Shown piece by piece: positions 48,809 through 62,200 of a stretch of DNA of 64,000 nucleotides; positions within the stretch are counted from its first letter, which is position 1, and each line of letters opens with the position of its first letter. The translations under genes were made by a program, and so were the position numbers. The stretch is from Globodera rostochiensis. Taxonomy: Eukaryota > Nematoda > Chromadorea > Rhabditida > Heteroderidae. Below the pieces are notes generated by a model, which ran no database searches, was not told the origin of the DNA, and saw nothing but the letters and a program-made list of their open reading frames with translations. The stretch lies in contig JAEVLN010000004.1 in assembly GCA_018350325.1 (NCBI GenBank), forward strand, positions 1,488,001 to 1,552,000. Reading direction: 5' to 3'.

Positions 48809-51800
48809 ATGACTTATAAGATCGGGTCAGATCCTGTACAGCTTAAATTTGCGGAGAAGCTGGCCATTTTGAACGGTATGTTGCCTTACGTTGCTTTTGT
48901 TGTTTAATATTTGGACCCAACATTGTCAGATCGAACATGCGGTATGCTGACACGCTTTTACAATATGAAGAAGGCGTGTGCCGACCCGAAGTCGAGGCCC
49001 CAATTTTTGAATGACAAATCGCTTGATGCGGCTATTTCCAGCATTGTCAAGCGCTTTCCGGTCATTGACATCAAACGGAATTCGGTTTGCTAAAAAATAA
49101 TTTGGAACAAAGGAAAAGGATTGAATCAAACGGAAACAATTTTCACATAAATTGCTGACCAATCAAAGCATAGAAAGTAGCCAAGTTAATTTATTTTTGC
49201 TTTAAATCACTTTTCTTAATTTTTGTTGAGAAACATTTTTTTAGGCAGCTTTTTCCTGCGTCAATGAAATGAAGGGCGACATTCTAAAGAAGTTGTCCCT
49301 GTATTATTACTCCTTTGCTGACCTGCTCGACCTGAAGGACGCCATCTTGCAACTTTTTACCGCAATGGACGCAAACCAATGCAAACTGAACATTGTACGA
49401 CTCGATGGAGCCGGCGTTTAAATTTTAGTTCAGAACTCAAAGGCATTTATGCCAACAGGTTGAGCCCGGCCCTCAGATTCGAGCATTTTGACGATCTGTC
49501 CTGGCTCTAGAGACAGGGGTTTAGTCGAAAAAAATTTGTTAAATCAAAATTTCAAAAATTAATTTTTGTTCGTTTAAAGGTTGTCTACTTTGATCTCACC
49601 ACCAACTTTTTGAACCTGTTTGTCAACTTCATCTCATTGATGGTACTGCTTTCGCGGCTGGAGGATCGGAAGGCGGTGCTCGGGCTGTACAATGCGGCCT
49701 ACGACTTAATGCACGCGTGCAATGAGCCCTCATTTCCGCGTCTCGGCCAAATGGTACTCGATTATGATCAGCCGATGCGGAAACTTTCCGAGGATTTGGG
49801 CCTATCGTACAGAGTCAGTGGGTTTTCTTGCGATTCAAAAAATGATTTTAAACATTAAAAATGTTTTTTCAGTTGGTTGGTGCCGCACTCGACTCGCTGC
49901 GCGAAATTTATTTCAAACGGAACATTTCGGCGGAGCAACAACGGGACGCGGCGCTGCTCTCATTGGTGGCTCACCCAAAACAGATGCTCTACGCAACACA
50001 GACCGGCACAATTGCATGCGAATACCTTTCACTGGACACCATGGATCGGTGGATTATTTGTGAGTTTTGTGGAAATAAGCAACAACAACAAAACAAAAAC
50101 TACGATATTGTTTGTCCTGATCAAATCTGGGACATAATAATGATCAGATTTTTTGAGAGTTGTGTCGTTGATCAGCACCACTCAATTCAGTTGGGCTCTC
50201 CTTTTGCCATCGACTGTTCACCGATCCGGCACAGTCGGCCAGCCTCGTCCCGCTTTACCAGCGCTCCGTGCAACACTGTTTGGCACTTCATCTCTTCCGT
50301 GACGAATGTTTGATTGTTCAGCCGATTGTCCAAGCCGTGCTGGAGCACATCAAACAGCACCAGCAGCTGCAGCACGGGGCCAAGCAGTTGCTGAGCGAAC
50401 TGAAAGATGGCCTGTCAGGTGAAATTAACCGAAGCAAACTAACCATCAAAAAATACAATCCTTCTCCAGGCGTGCACACACTGCATGCCGCTGGTCATCT
50501 ACACGCCCATAGACGCCATTTTTTGCGGATGGCATTGCGCGAGCTGTGCCTGCTGGTGGCCGACCAGCCTGGACTGCTCGGCCCAAAATGTCTATTTGTC
50601 TGGATGAGTCTGGCCTATGCGCGGGACGAGGTGCATTGGCTTTTACGACACTTCGACCTATGGCCACAGCTGATGCAGGCGGCCTTCTCCAGCAAGAAGG
50701 CGATGGCCAAGAGCGGGTTGGCCAACATTGTGGTGGACAAGTGGGTTTTTTGGATTGTATTCTAAAATTTAAAGTTCGTAATTGGTAGGTTTTTGCCCGA
50801 GCTCCTCTTTTACATGAGCGAGTTGCGCAGTTTGGTCTTGAAGCATGCGGACATTATTGCCCACTACCACGCTGGGTACGTGGCCGGCTACGATGCGCCG
50901 TTGTTGGCTGAACAGGTTCGGCAGCTTGAAGGCGGAGCCGAACTGTCCGACTACGAGTCATTGCTTCTACATTCGTGCGTCAACGCTTTGGCCAACGTCA
51001 AAGGCATATTTTGTTTTTTTGAACAAATTACGGCTAATTTTATAGCAGATGGTCTAGTCGACTCTCGAGCTGTCCGTCTGGACTGGTTCCGGTTCCAGGC
51101 GAACACCAGTGTGGGTCGATCAGCCTTCAAGCTGCACAACCATAGCGGTCTCGCGGTGGCGATGAACACCGCAATTTTCCATCTGAAGCAAATCGATGAT
51201 TTGGAAGAGATGCTCAGGGAAACCAGTGATCTCAGCATTTATTGGCACGGTTTTTGCCGAGCTTAATGGGTTTCCGCATGCCCTAATATCCGGATCAGGG
51301 GTTGAGTGTGTTTGATTAGGTCTGGAAGTACTGCTTCGCCCCCGTGGAAGCACAATACCAAATTTTTCGCCTAAAAAGGCTCCTCAATTTCAGCTTCCAT
51401 ACCTACCTGTTCGACGCCCATCTTCGCCATGCCTTGGACTTTCCCGTCCAGTCCCGCTTCTCCATTGCTTTTGCGCACATTGCCACACAGTTTGTGAACG
51501 CGTTGCATGAAATGTGTCCGGAAGAGAGGGACAGCGTCATTGATCGAGGTCATTCAAACTGCTGCTTGGTGATAGCGAAATTGTGGCATTTGCCATTTAT
51601 TCCAATTTCAACAGATTGACGATTTAAAATTTTCAAACTAAAATTCTAGGACTGGCCACGTGCAACAGCGCACTGGAGGAGTTGGCCAAGAAAATCATCG
51701 AAGTTTTTGGCAAACTGTGCACTGACAAGCATCAGATGGCACTGAGAACGTCGCCGCAGTCGTGTGCACGGATCATCGCCAGTATTCGTCAGCCGACTTT

Positions 51801-54649
51801 AGATGGTAGTGCAAAGAGCACAAAATTTGAATTTGCTAATTTATTTACTGGTAGTTTGAAAATTTTACAAAAAAACAATTTTTTAAAATCAAATTTCAGA
51901 TGCCAAAGACCAACAACAATCAGCAAAAACAGTGGCGGACGAGTGGATGCCCGGCTCTGAGAGTTTTCGCGTCGCTGGACAGCCCGTGTCGGCCGGTGAT
52001 TCCAACGCGCTTTATTTGGCCGAGTTATGCCAGGCCATTGGCAGTGCCAAAGAAATTCACATTTCCAGGTGGTCATCGTCTGAAAAATGCTTAAAAATTT
52101 TAAACAATTTTTTCCCCCCGAATTTCTCAGGCATATTTTTGTGCCACGCGAATTCCTTTCGCAACATTTGGAACGGCACCTGAACAATTCGCTGGTCCGC
52201 CATTTGCGTTTGTCGTCTTCAACGACGACATTGGATGGTACAACGACGACAAATGTGCAGGAGAGCAACAGTTGCCATCCCCGGCGTCCGTCCGAAATGC
52301 TCTCCTTCCTGAATGCGCAGCTGAGCGCGTTGCAGGACTTGGACACTTTTTGTGAGCATTTTGTGATTACTGGCACACAATGTTAGAAAAATGGGTTTAA
52401 GAAATAATAATATTAATAATAATATAGAAAGATTCATTAGCAATTTTGACATTTTCTTCCAAACCCGCGCATATAATGGTTAACAACAATATCAGTGTCG
52501 TATGACATTGTCCGCCTCTTCAACGACGCCATGTTGCAGCAGTCGCAAAGGGAGGACGCCCATGGGCAGGAGACATTAGCCGAAATTTACTCAAAATGGT
52601 CTTGTCCTGTGAAACATTGATCACAAATTTCATTTAAAAAATTCTTTAGGTATTTGGAGGTGCTGTTGCGCAGGGCGAGCACCGGCCATCTGCTCTATTC
52701 AGAGCATTTGCAAGCATTCATTTCCGGCGATCAGCAACCGTCGACGAGCGGGGGGACGACAACGACGCTGTTTGCCGATAGTTACACCGATCCACGAGGT
52801 GTGTGGACATGGGGATTGAAGTGTTTAATCAAGGACGGATGTTCAACTATTTGTTAATATATTTTCTTTTCTTAGAATTACGCTCTCTGGCCCAACTCAT
52901 TGGACCGTACGGGATCAAGGCGATGGAAGAACGGTTGGTGTGGCACATTGCCAGCCAGATCACCGAGCTGTTTAAGCTGGTGCGGGAGAACAGGGAGGCG
53001 CTTCATGCTGCACGTGTCAACTTTGACAAACCAGCAAAATTGCGTGATGTAGGTTTTTTTGGTTGTGCTTTTTCTGTCTTTTTAGCTACAAAATATACAT
53101 CAGAAATAGTTAGTTAAAATCTAATTTCAAGATCATTGCCCAGCTCGGAGGTCACACGTCCGGATCGCTCAGCAATATCGGAAAAGATAATAACAGTCGC
53201 CGAGCCGGACATCATCATCATCACGCGTCGGCAACCTCTTTGGCATTGTCTTCCGCCTCCTCCTCTTCCAACTCCACATCCTCCTCCGCCATCGAATCGC
53301 TGCTCCAACGGGTGATCATCATCGGCGAGATCATCGCCTTCCGGGATTTGTTGTTCGCGGCGTTGAACGACGTGCTGCGCGTACGCACCCCGTTCCTGGT
53401 CCGATCGTTGGGTTCGCTGATTGATTCGGCGTCGGATGAGTTACAGAAAATTGTACGTAAAAATTACTTTATCATATATGGGGGATAAGCCTTTAACAGA
53501 TAAATAAAATTTTGGTTGTGTTGCAGAACATTGGCGAGGCGTGTGCTGCCAGCGGGTTCAAGCTGGACGTAGACTTGGCACTGGTAAACGCCTGCAAGCA
53601 GCAGGCCAATTCAAACGGACTTAACGATGCGGAAGAGGTTCTGATTATTGTTGTTTTTCGTCATGTTTACATTCCTTTCACCCTGTTCAGCACTACAACA
53701 TTGCCTGTCTTCTCATCGTGTTCATTGCCATTGCGCTGCCCAAATTGGCGTTGTCCCCGAACTCGTTTTACCGCGCATCGCTGATGGGTGAGTCGTTGGT
53801 GAACTTGTTGTCCACCCAGTATGGGAATACAAAAATAATTGCAGTGACAAAAAACAATTCGCACACAATCCCATTGGCGGTGAACACGTTGATCGGCGCG
53901 CTGTTCTTTCTGCACCAACGGGCCGACACGGGCGAACGGATGCGCGAATTTTTGGCGGTATAAAATTAAATTTTGGTCAATGGCATTTAAAATTTTAAAA
54001 AACAATTTGCCCAATGTAAGCCAATTATATACACAAATCGTCCTATGTCGGAGAATTTTCGGCGTGCAAAAAGCGAAAGCAAAAATATGATGATTTGGTT
54101 TTATCAAACATTTGTCGTTGGTACCGATGGTGCAGTGCAATTGCTGTTGCATCCCTTCAATAAATGTTGGTGGTTCAGTTTGGGCCCGCTGAATGCACAG
54201 GCGTTAGGAACCATTTGGCACTTTTTCTCCGTGCCAATTTGGGCCGATCAATCGCCTAAAAATGAACAAATGATTGGAGGATTTATGGTCGCATTGGCTG
54301 TACCCAATTGTGTACACCGGTGCATTACCCAATCCTTCGACAACTTTTTTAAAATAATTTTATTTAAAAAGTTTAACTAAATTAATTATTGTGTTTCAAT
54401 TTTTAGTTGGCCTCCAGCGGTCTGTTGCAAATTGTACATGCGTCGGAGCACCAACAAATGCAGGGACGGCATCAGTCCGTCTACTTGTTGCTGGACCGGT
54501 TGTGCTGCCAGTCGCCGTGGCTCAACTACGGTCTGCTGGACACGTGCTTCCCGTACGCGCTCATCCGTGCCGCCTATTTGAACTGTTGTCTGAAGGAAGA
54601 AGAAGCCGCTGGTTCAGCAGCTTCAGCAACACATCACAAAACGAATTGA
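48809..54649 (+). CDS. gex-3: WAVE complex subunit NAP1/HEM (Nck-associated protein 1)
   Basis: Scaffold subunit of the WAVE regulatory complex, which links Rac to Arp2/3 actin nucleation in cell migration and morphogenesis. Twenty exons: 48809-48875, 48930-49084, 49245-49394, 49580-49813, 49873-50059, 50191-50418, 50470-50740, 50789-51003, 51046-51244, 51394-51548, 51650-51805, 51900-52068, 52131-52351, 52496-52598, 52650-52798, 52876-53048, 53132-53452, 53527-53637, 53691-53957, 54407-54649; 1257 residues. Family landmarks: [104 protein letters not shown]. It exceeds the about 1130 residues of the human protein; part of the excess is a His/Ser-rich insertion in exon 17. Introns 8 (51004-51045) and 9 (51245-51393) are GC-AG. 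TTTTTGTTTAG lies 5 bp before the ATG, a plausible trans-splice acceptor. Confidence 0.95.
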
Positions 54650-55275
54650 ACCCCCTATTTTCAAACCAAAACACTACGCATTTATTTATTTGCCTTAGTT
54701 CTCCTTAACCATTGTGTGCCCGCAAAAAGGCTTTAAGCGAATTTAACGTCCTCCGCTTGCCATACAATTTCAGTTTGTCAATTTAAGCTTATACAACACC
54801 AAGATATCTGGAAATTGCATCATGTGCTGCTTCATTCTGAACCATCCCTCTTCCCATACACGAATGTTTTCTTTCTTTTTGTTGTTTTTTGTGGATTTTT
54901 ACTCTCTACTCGCATTTTTCACAGCTGTACTAATATTTTGTATACCAACCAACATATGCACATTGTCCCCAGATTAAATAAATATATCGATATCAATTCG
55001 TGATAAAAAAAAAGACAATGATTTTTTCTTTCAAAAAAATGATTACAACACTAAGACACAAACTTCAAGCATAAATGGACAAACGCGTGGGGAGTGTAAG
55101 ACACAAACTTCAAGCATAAATGGACAAACGCGTGGGGAGTGTAAGACACAAACTTCAAGCATAAATGGACAAACGCGGGGGGAGTCAGTGAAATATTGAC
55201 GAGTGATAGGAGGAGATCAATATCTTCACAAATATTTTGGCACTTTTGTTCAATCATAAAATCCTCATGGCTCTT
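54650..55275. other. Convergent intergenic region with 45-bp repeats
   Basis: The 3' flanks of gex-3 (plus) and the coiled-coil gene (minus). Contains a likely polyadenylation signal AATAAA near 54976 and the three-copy 45-bp repeat at 55052-55186. No exon. Confidence 0.55.
55052..55186. repeat. Three 45-bp direct tandem repeats
   Basis: Copies start TAAGACACAAACTTCAAGCA at 55052, 55097 and 55142, each continuing TAAATGGACAAACGCG. Nearly identical; 45 is a multiple of three, so open frames appear by chance. Confidence 0.9.
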
Positions 55276-57564
55276 CTACAGACGAAAGGCGGGAAACTTT
55301 GTGTCATTTTTTGTGTGTGCGGCGGACGTGGACGGAGCGCCTGGCGACATTGGCGGTGGCACTTTCTTCCCAGTCGTTCTTGCCGCACCGCGCTCAACAG
55401 TACCAGTGGTTCTCGACAGACCCTGAATTAAAAAAATGAAACTTTTTTACATTTTATGGGTCCGAACAGGAAGGTAAATAATGCCCCCACCAACCTTCGT
55501 CAAAGTAGCAGCAGCAGCAGCAGCAGACGACTTCTTTTTGTTGCCCGAACCACCGCCGGTGTTGGTCGCCGCCGACGACTGTCGCGGAAGCAAGAAGCTT
55601 GGAACCAGAGCAATTGTGCCGATGGACGGGCGTTTCCGTTGCTGAACCAAGCATGCGACAGATTGTGTTGAGTTAGCGGCGGTTGCCATCGTTGTAGACG
55701 CGTCCCGTTGTTGTTGCTGCTGTTTTGGCACATTTTTACACGATGATGACGGCGACGGCGGCCTTCTGTTCTCCTTGTCCATTTCTCGTTGTTGCTGTTG
55801 TTTCGGGCTGCTGCTTCCGGTGCTGGTTGTTGGCGGCTGCTTGTTGTCGAAATCTGTGCTTATTAATTTTGTTATTCAAACCTAAAATATTCTTCAACGA
55901 AGCAAGACCCCTTTTTATGGAAAAATTAATTTTGTATAAAATTCTCCCGAGGCACTTCCCTCACCACCGACCGAGCCGTCCAACCACGTCCAGGAACGCG
56001 TTGTTCATCCCGTCGCCCAACTGGGAGCAGCGTGTGGTCAACTTCCGCTGTAGTTCAGCCACAAATCGTCGCTTGAACGCGTTCAAATTTTCCTCCAACA
56101 GTTTGTGCTTCTGGAACATCTGGTTGCGCTCCTCCTCCTTAAAATGTCAGACAATTTTTAGATTTGAAATTGTTCCCTCCTATGGGAGGTGCTCTTGCTG
56201 CTGACCAATTTATGATGCGCTTCTGCCGCTGCCTTCAGCGTGTCCACAAGACGCTTTTGTGTGTTTGTGGCCTCCGTCCGCACACGGTCCAACTCCGCCT
56301 CGTTGCGTGAGCAAAGTTCAGCCTCAATTTTGGCCTTTTCCTCCGCCTAGGAATTAGACAAAATTATTAAAAATTTAAGGACGCACACGCACCATTTTGC
56401 GTTGCGTCTCACGTCCCCACTCCTCCGCCTGGCGTTGGTGTTGGGTCAGCTGTTGCTCAAGCCGTTGTTGCACTTCGTCCCGCACACGTGTACAATGTGT
56501 CGCGCGTGCTTGTGCCTCGTCACGCTCGCGCACGCAATGTTGCACGCGCTCCTGCAACTGGGCAACCAGCGTCTCCCGGGTGTGCAGCAGGCGCGACTGT
56601 GTGTCCCCCTCATGGTGCATCCGGTCGACGGCCAGTCGAAGCGTATGGCATTCATCTTGGCATTTCAACAGCCGCCGAGCAACATCGATCTTCTCCTTAA
56701 AGGAATTTTTTTAAAATCGTCAATGCCTCTCAAAAACGCCTACCTTTGTGTATTGCTCCATTTGTGCGCTTAGCGTCTGGTTGCTGGCTTCAAGCAACTC
56801 GGCACGTCCTTTCAGTTTGTCTGCCTCAGCTCGAAGCTTCGCCTGAAGCGCACTTGCCGCTTCCGATGTCTCCTGGCGCTGCTTCTCAGCTGTCGCAAAC
56901 CGACCGAGCGCTTGCAGCGCATCGTCGCCAATCTGAGCGGCAAAAATGGTTTAGATCTTTTAAAATTGAATGGCTGTCCAACCTCTTGGTTCAGTCGGAT
57001 CTGCGCGTCAAACAGTGTCTCCATTCGGCTTGTCCGCATCTCCAACGCGGTCATTCGACTCCGCTGGGCCTCAAGCCGTCGTGCCGTGTCACAATAGCTG
57101 AGCAAATGGGATTCAGCCAAGTTTCGCGCCTGCTCAGCATTAGCCTTCTGGAAAGAAAATGTGAAAGTTCCTATTTTGTGAAAAAAAATCCAACCCGAAT
57201 TTTTGCACGCTCTTCACCCAATCCATTTGGCGTAGTGTCGAGTGCAAAACGACTTCCGACAAAATCGCCGGGCGGCACTTCAGCCAACTCGCGCAGTTCG
57301 TCCATGGACTCACGCGCACGCGCCATTCGTTGGCCCAGCTGATCGATGGTCCTAAAAAGGACGTACACCTTTTATCGTTCCAACAAGGCGGGGCTTAGAG
57401 AACGAGGAGTCGATTCGTATATAATTTAACGAATTCTAGAAAATTACGTAAACTACACATTTTTTGCCAAAGCTAAAAAGATCCGACAAACTCACTGATG
57501 TATGGTCGCACCTTCCGCACACGGCAACGCCGTGCCGTCCTTTGACAGAAAACTCCGACGGCAT
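55276..57564 (-). CDS. Coiled-coil protein, family not recognised (559 residues)
   Basis: Nine phase-consistent exons on the minus strand: 57564-57512, 57351-57195, 57147-56983, 56932-56744, 56695-56393, 56346-56206, 56137-55972, 55853-55495, 55422-55276. After a short N-terminus (MPSEFSVKGRHG), residues about 20-370 are almost uninterrupted coiled coil rich in Glu, Gln, Arg and Ala (QLGQRMARARESMDELREL; TAEKQRQETSEAASALQAKL; VQHCVRERDEAQARATHC; LEENLNAFKRRFVAELQRKL). From about 390 the sequence turns low-complexity (Ser/Thr/Pro/Gln, poly-Ala) and basic, ending FPAFRL. The layout would suit a centrosomal, cytoskeletal or trafficking scaffold, but nothing in the sequence decides that. There is no signal peptide or membrane segment. 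The first donor (GGAAG|GTGCGA) was chosen over a later GTGAGT because only it keeps phase. Confidence 0.8.
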
Positions 57565-57722
57565 GATGAGAGGGAAGAGAGTCTCCGCGACTTTGGCGTT
57601 GTTGGATCGTTCATCGTAGGCCCCAAAATGCGTCAAAATAATAGAGCAAAACAAAAAAAAAACGCTGTAATGCAACAAATCTTTACAAAATCAGTGTGAA
57701 ATTTTGTGACACAACTATTTTT

Positions 57723-57975
57723 TCTTTTGAATTTGGGGAGACGACGACGACGGAAACGTTTATTTGATGAGAACACAACATGGAAACAGATAAATATTGA
57801 AGGAAACATTTGCAAAATAGTGCGCTTAATGAGCCAGCCGTCAGAAAAGACGTAGAGAATGAAGCGGCGAACAAAATAACAATTTTACGCTTTTCAAAGT
57901 ATATTCGTGATGGAACAATGAAATTGAACTGGAACATCGACGGGCAACATTCCATCCAACTCGACAGAAACTCCG
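57723..57975. repeat. Dispersed direct repeat, copy 1 of 2 (about 253 bp)
   Basis: Begins CTTTTGAATTTGGGGAGACG and ends GACAGAAACTCCG. Matches 58688-58943 with a few substitutions and single-base indels, which shift frame between copies and argue against selection for coding. Copies are about 965 bp apart. Confidence 0.9.
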
Positions 57976-58687
57976 TTAGAGAACACCAAAATAATGCTAA
58001 AGCATCAAATGAACGGCCATCAACTCGCTTTTTTCCTTAATTTTTATAAGAGCCTAGGGATCATCAGGCTTAGGCCTAAGCTTTTGCGCGATTTTAATCA
58101 TTAATGTTTTTTGTTACTAAAAAGCGAGTTGGTGAAAAGCAACTTGATGTTTTACCGCATCAAATCTAGGAACCCTGGTTTAAATGGGGATGTTTGTGCA
58201 TGCATAAATCAATCACCTCCTAGTCATGATAAAATCATGGCAAATGTTTTATGATTTGTGTCCGGGTTAAATCTCAATCAATAAAAAGGAAAAGAAATGG
58301 AGCAAGAACAATGAATACCAAACAAATTGGCCAAGTAACAAAAGTGATGGAAAAGCATCAAAAGATGGACATAAATAGAGACAGAAATGGTAACGACAAC
58401 AGAGACCAAATGTCAAACTTTGGCGTTGTCCCCATTTTTTCAAACAAAACGAAAGACAGCAAAAAACAGTGAAAAGTGCCAATTGGGTATGCATTTGTAA
58501 CTTTTTGGAGATGAACCAATAAGAAAGCTGTTTCAGATTTCGAACTTTTCCTTTTTTGGCATTTTCACTCTTTTTGGCTTCTTCCCTTTTGGCACTTTTC
58601 TCGTTGTGCTTTTCTCAGTGTCCCTCTTTTGCTAGCATAAAAGTGAATATTTTCTCCTTTTTGTATTTTCAAATTTTAAAGCGGCGT

Positions 58688-58943
58688 CCTTTTGAGTTGG
58701 GGAGACGACGACGACGAAAAACGTTTATTTGATGAGAACACAGCATGGAAACAGATAAATATTGAAGGAAACATTTGCAAAATAGTGCGCTTAATGAGCC
58801 AGCCGTCAGAAAAGACGTAGAGAATGAAGCGGCAAACAAAATAACAAATTTTGCGCTTTTCAAAGTATATTCGTGATGGAACAATGAAATTGAACTGGAA
58901 CATCGACGGGCAACACATTCCATCCAACTCGACAGAAACTCCG
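58688..58943. repeat. Dispersed direct repeat, copy 2 of 2 (about 256 bp)
   Basis: Near-identical to 57723-57975 in the same orientation. The flanking sequences differ on both sides. No inverted termini, so probably a segmental duplication or fragments of a larger repeat. Confidence 0.9.
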
Positions 58944-59212
58944 GCTCAAAAAAAAAATTGGGGTTTTGAAAACGGCAAAAAAGTTTTAACATCAAGCACA
59001 AAAAAAGATGGATGGGAACATCCCCGCGACGTTCCAAAAGAGGGCGGCAATCGATTGAAATAGACCATCACACATAAATTGTCAAAATTTGATTGAAATT
59101 ATCTTTTTTTCTCATCATAATAAGCGCTTTCACAAACCAACAAAATCCCATTCAATAATCCCCACACAAATCGGCAGCATTTCTCTCTCGTCGCGTCCAC
59201 CATCTCACATTC

Positions 59213-62200
59213 TCATCGTCGACGACCACCGTAGCGATTGTCGTCCCGGCTTCGACTGCTGCGACGACGGCGATCGCTGCCAGCACGCGGCGAGCGCGAC
59301 GGGGAACGACGACGGGAGCGCGAACGACGTTGACGAGAACGAGAACGGTCGCGCGAAGAGCGTCGCTGACGGGGGGACGAGTGGCGACGCCTTAAAGAGA
59401 AAATGTCGTTATAAAACCCAGCAAAATTATCGAAATTAGAAGGCAAATAACACACCTTCCCGACGAATGTGACCGATCTGTGCCGCCGCCTCTTCTGCGC
59501 GATCTGCTTCTGGACCGGCGTCGCGACGTCAACTCCTTGGATCGCCGCCGCTCGTCGGCCGGCGAGCGTCGTGCAGCACGCCGAATACCGCTGCGACTGC
59601 GCGATCGACTTCTGTGCCGGCTGACCTCCCGCGACGGTTTGCCGTCACTGGACGCGCTGCTACTGCTACTTTCGCGCGAAGTTGAGGAGGATGAAGAGGA
59701 CGAAGAGCTGCTGGCCGAACTGCGAACAGCCGAAGATTCTGAAGAGCGTATTTTGTTGTACACACGCAAAAACTTTTGCTTAAAGCAACAGAATTTTGCA
59801 TTTGAAAGGCACAAAAACAAAACAGCTGTTTCAAATATTACTTTTTGTTGGCGAACGCTTGGAAGCGGAGCGAGATGACGATCTTGACGACGACGATTTT
59901 GAAGATGACGAGCTTTTGGTTGATGAACGACTTCGAGAGTGCGTCTTTTTCTTCTCCTTCACTGCTGGCACTTTGTCGTCTTTGCTCAACTCCGCCTCAT
60001 CGCCAACTGACTCAAATTCGTCCTCATCTATTCTGACCACCCGTTCCGGTTTTTCCACTGATTTTGCAGCAGCATTTGTTGACTCCAACGATGCCCGGGA
60101 AGAATGATTGCGCTCATTGTCAGCATGAACATCGGACTGAGAAGTTGACGTTAAAAAATGTTCAAATAGGTTCAGGGCCAAATGAAAGTTCTAAAGCCAA
60201 CCTCCTGCGCCTTGCTGCGCTCTTTTGTTGATGCAACTGCTGGTAATGCGGCAACGGCATGTCCACCGTGCACTGGACCTGTTTCTGCTGCTTGTTGGTC
60301 GAGAGCAACCACTGCCGGTGCCACTTTTACAGGAGAAATGCCACCATCGCTGCTGACCAATTTCGGCTTTGACAATGGCGACTTCTGTTGTTTGGTCACT
60401 TCCTCTTTGGCGTCATTCTTCTCCTTGGCAATCTAAAAAAAAAGATTGAAAGTATTTAAGCCGCGAACAAAACATGCTATGTTTGTTCGTTTTTGTTGCT
60501 TCTCCCCAACCTGTTGCCGTTGGCCCATGCCGTTCTGATCCACGTCCAACTTGTGACGCTGCTGCTGTGCTGCCAGACCAACTCCACTATCGCCAGTTTC
60601 ACTAATCTCTTGCTTCAACGGGCGCTGCAGTTGTCCTTTCTCCTCACTTTCTTGTTGATCAACTATTCCCTTCTCATTGTCAGCCTCTTGCGCGTCACTG
60701 TAACCTCTTACACGTTTTTTGCTTCGCTCAATGTCATGTTCCGAATTTCCATCGAGCCCTTCAAGCTTCACCGCACTTGCATGTGGAAGTTGCTCGCCGC
60801 CATTCTCCTGCTATTATTTTTTACATTTACAACCACACAGTCCAATATTTGGTAATGAAAATAAACTAACAGCACCAAATTAAAATCAACATTACCGCAA
60901 CCGGCTCTTCTTCGTGTTCCCATTTGGAGCGCATCGAATGATCATCCAGCGCCTCTCGCTTCACCAATCCGGTCACGTCCTTTGGCTGTCCGTGTTCAAC
61001 TTCTTCCCCTTGTTCAGCCTCCACTCGTCTCAAATTTGATGAATGACGCCGTTGATCCTCCCTGCTGCGCCTTCGCTGCTCGTCACCCCTCCGACCTCTG
61101 TCTCTGTCCCTGCTATCCCGCCGCTGCTGCTGATGCTCATCATCATGGAAACGATGACGCGCCCTGCCGTCCTGCTGTCGCTCGCGGCTCCGCTCTCGAA
61201 CATCACCACCACGATGCTCACGTCTGCTGTCCCGGTCCCTGAAAGATTGCATGTTGGTGGTTCCCCGAGTAGTTTTGTGTTTTAACAAGCCCAACAAAAC
61301 ATACCTATCCCCTCGCCTTTCCGCTGCCGGCATCCGTTCCGTGTCGCGGCGCCCACCATCTCTGTGATACGTGTCCCTGTCACGGTAGCGCTCGCCCCTC
61401 CTGTTCTCCGTCTGATCAGCAGCAGCGACTTTCTCTTGATGATGATGTTCATCTCCAACTTCCTTCTGTTGTTCCAGTTCGGTGCCGGCCATTGCCGCCG
61501 CATCTCTGCCCGAATTCTCCGCGCGATGATGACGTGAGTGTTGTCGTTGCAGATCTACTTCAACAGCAGCAGCACGCGGCGGCGCCTGTCGATGATGCTC
61601 GCTACGTCGTTCGACGTCGCGCGGTGGCGGCGTACGACTGCTGTCGCCGCCGCGTCCACCACCTCCTCCTCTTGTACGCGATTGTTCATCACGCGCCGCC
61701 CGTCCGTTGCGCAACGGGGAACGGCTGCCGTCGCGCGCGCCGGAACGCCAGCGCTGTCGGTCGTGCGGCTGTTCACGCGCTGCATGGTGCGCGTCAGTGC
61801 GGTAACGATCGCTTGGCCAACGCCGCTCCGCGCTGCCGTCACGATGATAATGACGCTGGAGAGAAATTGGGGGGGGGGGGTGTATTTGATACCGGTTTCC
61901 AATTCATTATACCGGGAAAACTCGCCCAAACGGCTCAATTTCAAGAATTTCCTGGGTCCCGTGTCCCCCCACCATACCCTGTCGCGTTCCTTGCGCTCCT
62001 CCCGCTGCTGATGCTCGTCCCGTCTCGCGGTTGGCGGCTGCTGCTGTGCGGCGGCTGCTGCTGCTGCTTCGGTCGGCAACAGTGGTTGTTGGGCAAAAAT
62101 GTTGCGGTAACCGAACGTCTCAATTGTCTCGTTGACCACCTCGCCGGTGGCGTATCGCTCCTGCTGCTTCAGTTGTGCACGCTTCTGCGCCTCCTCCTCA

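Larger units (their letters stand above)
57565..59212. other. Intergenic region with a 250-bp duplicated segment
   Basis: Between two minus-strand genes. The main structure is a direct duplication, 57723-57975 and 58688-58943. The rest is AT-rich. No exon that I would defend. Confidence 0.55.

Noticed and set aside
51301..51393. Exon beginning [14 protein letters not shown] in gex-3
   Set aside because: No donor keeps phase into it, and family alignment places FHTYLFD directly after DLSIYC, so this sequence is the end of a GC-AG intron.
54045..54380. Plus-strand 111-codon frame between the last two gex-3 exons
   Set aside because: It lies wholly within the intron between 53957 and 54407, in a different frame from both exons, with no family motif.
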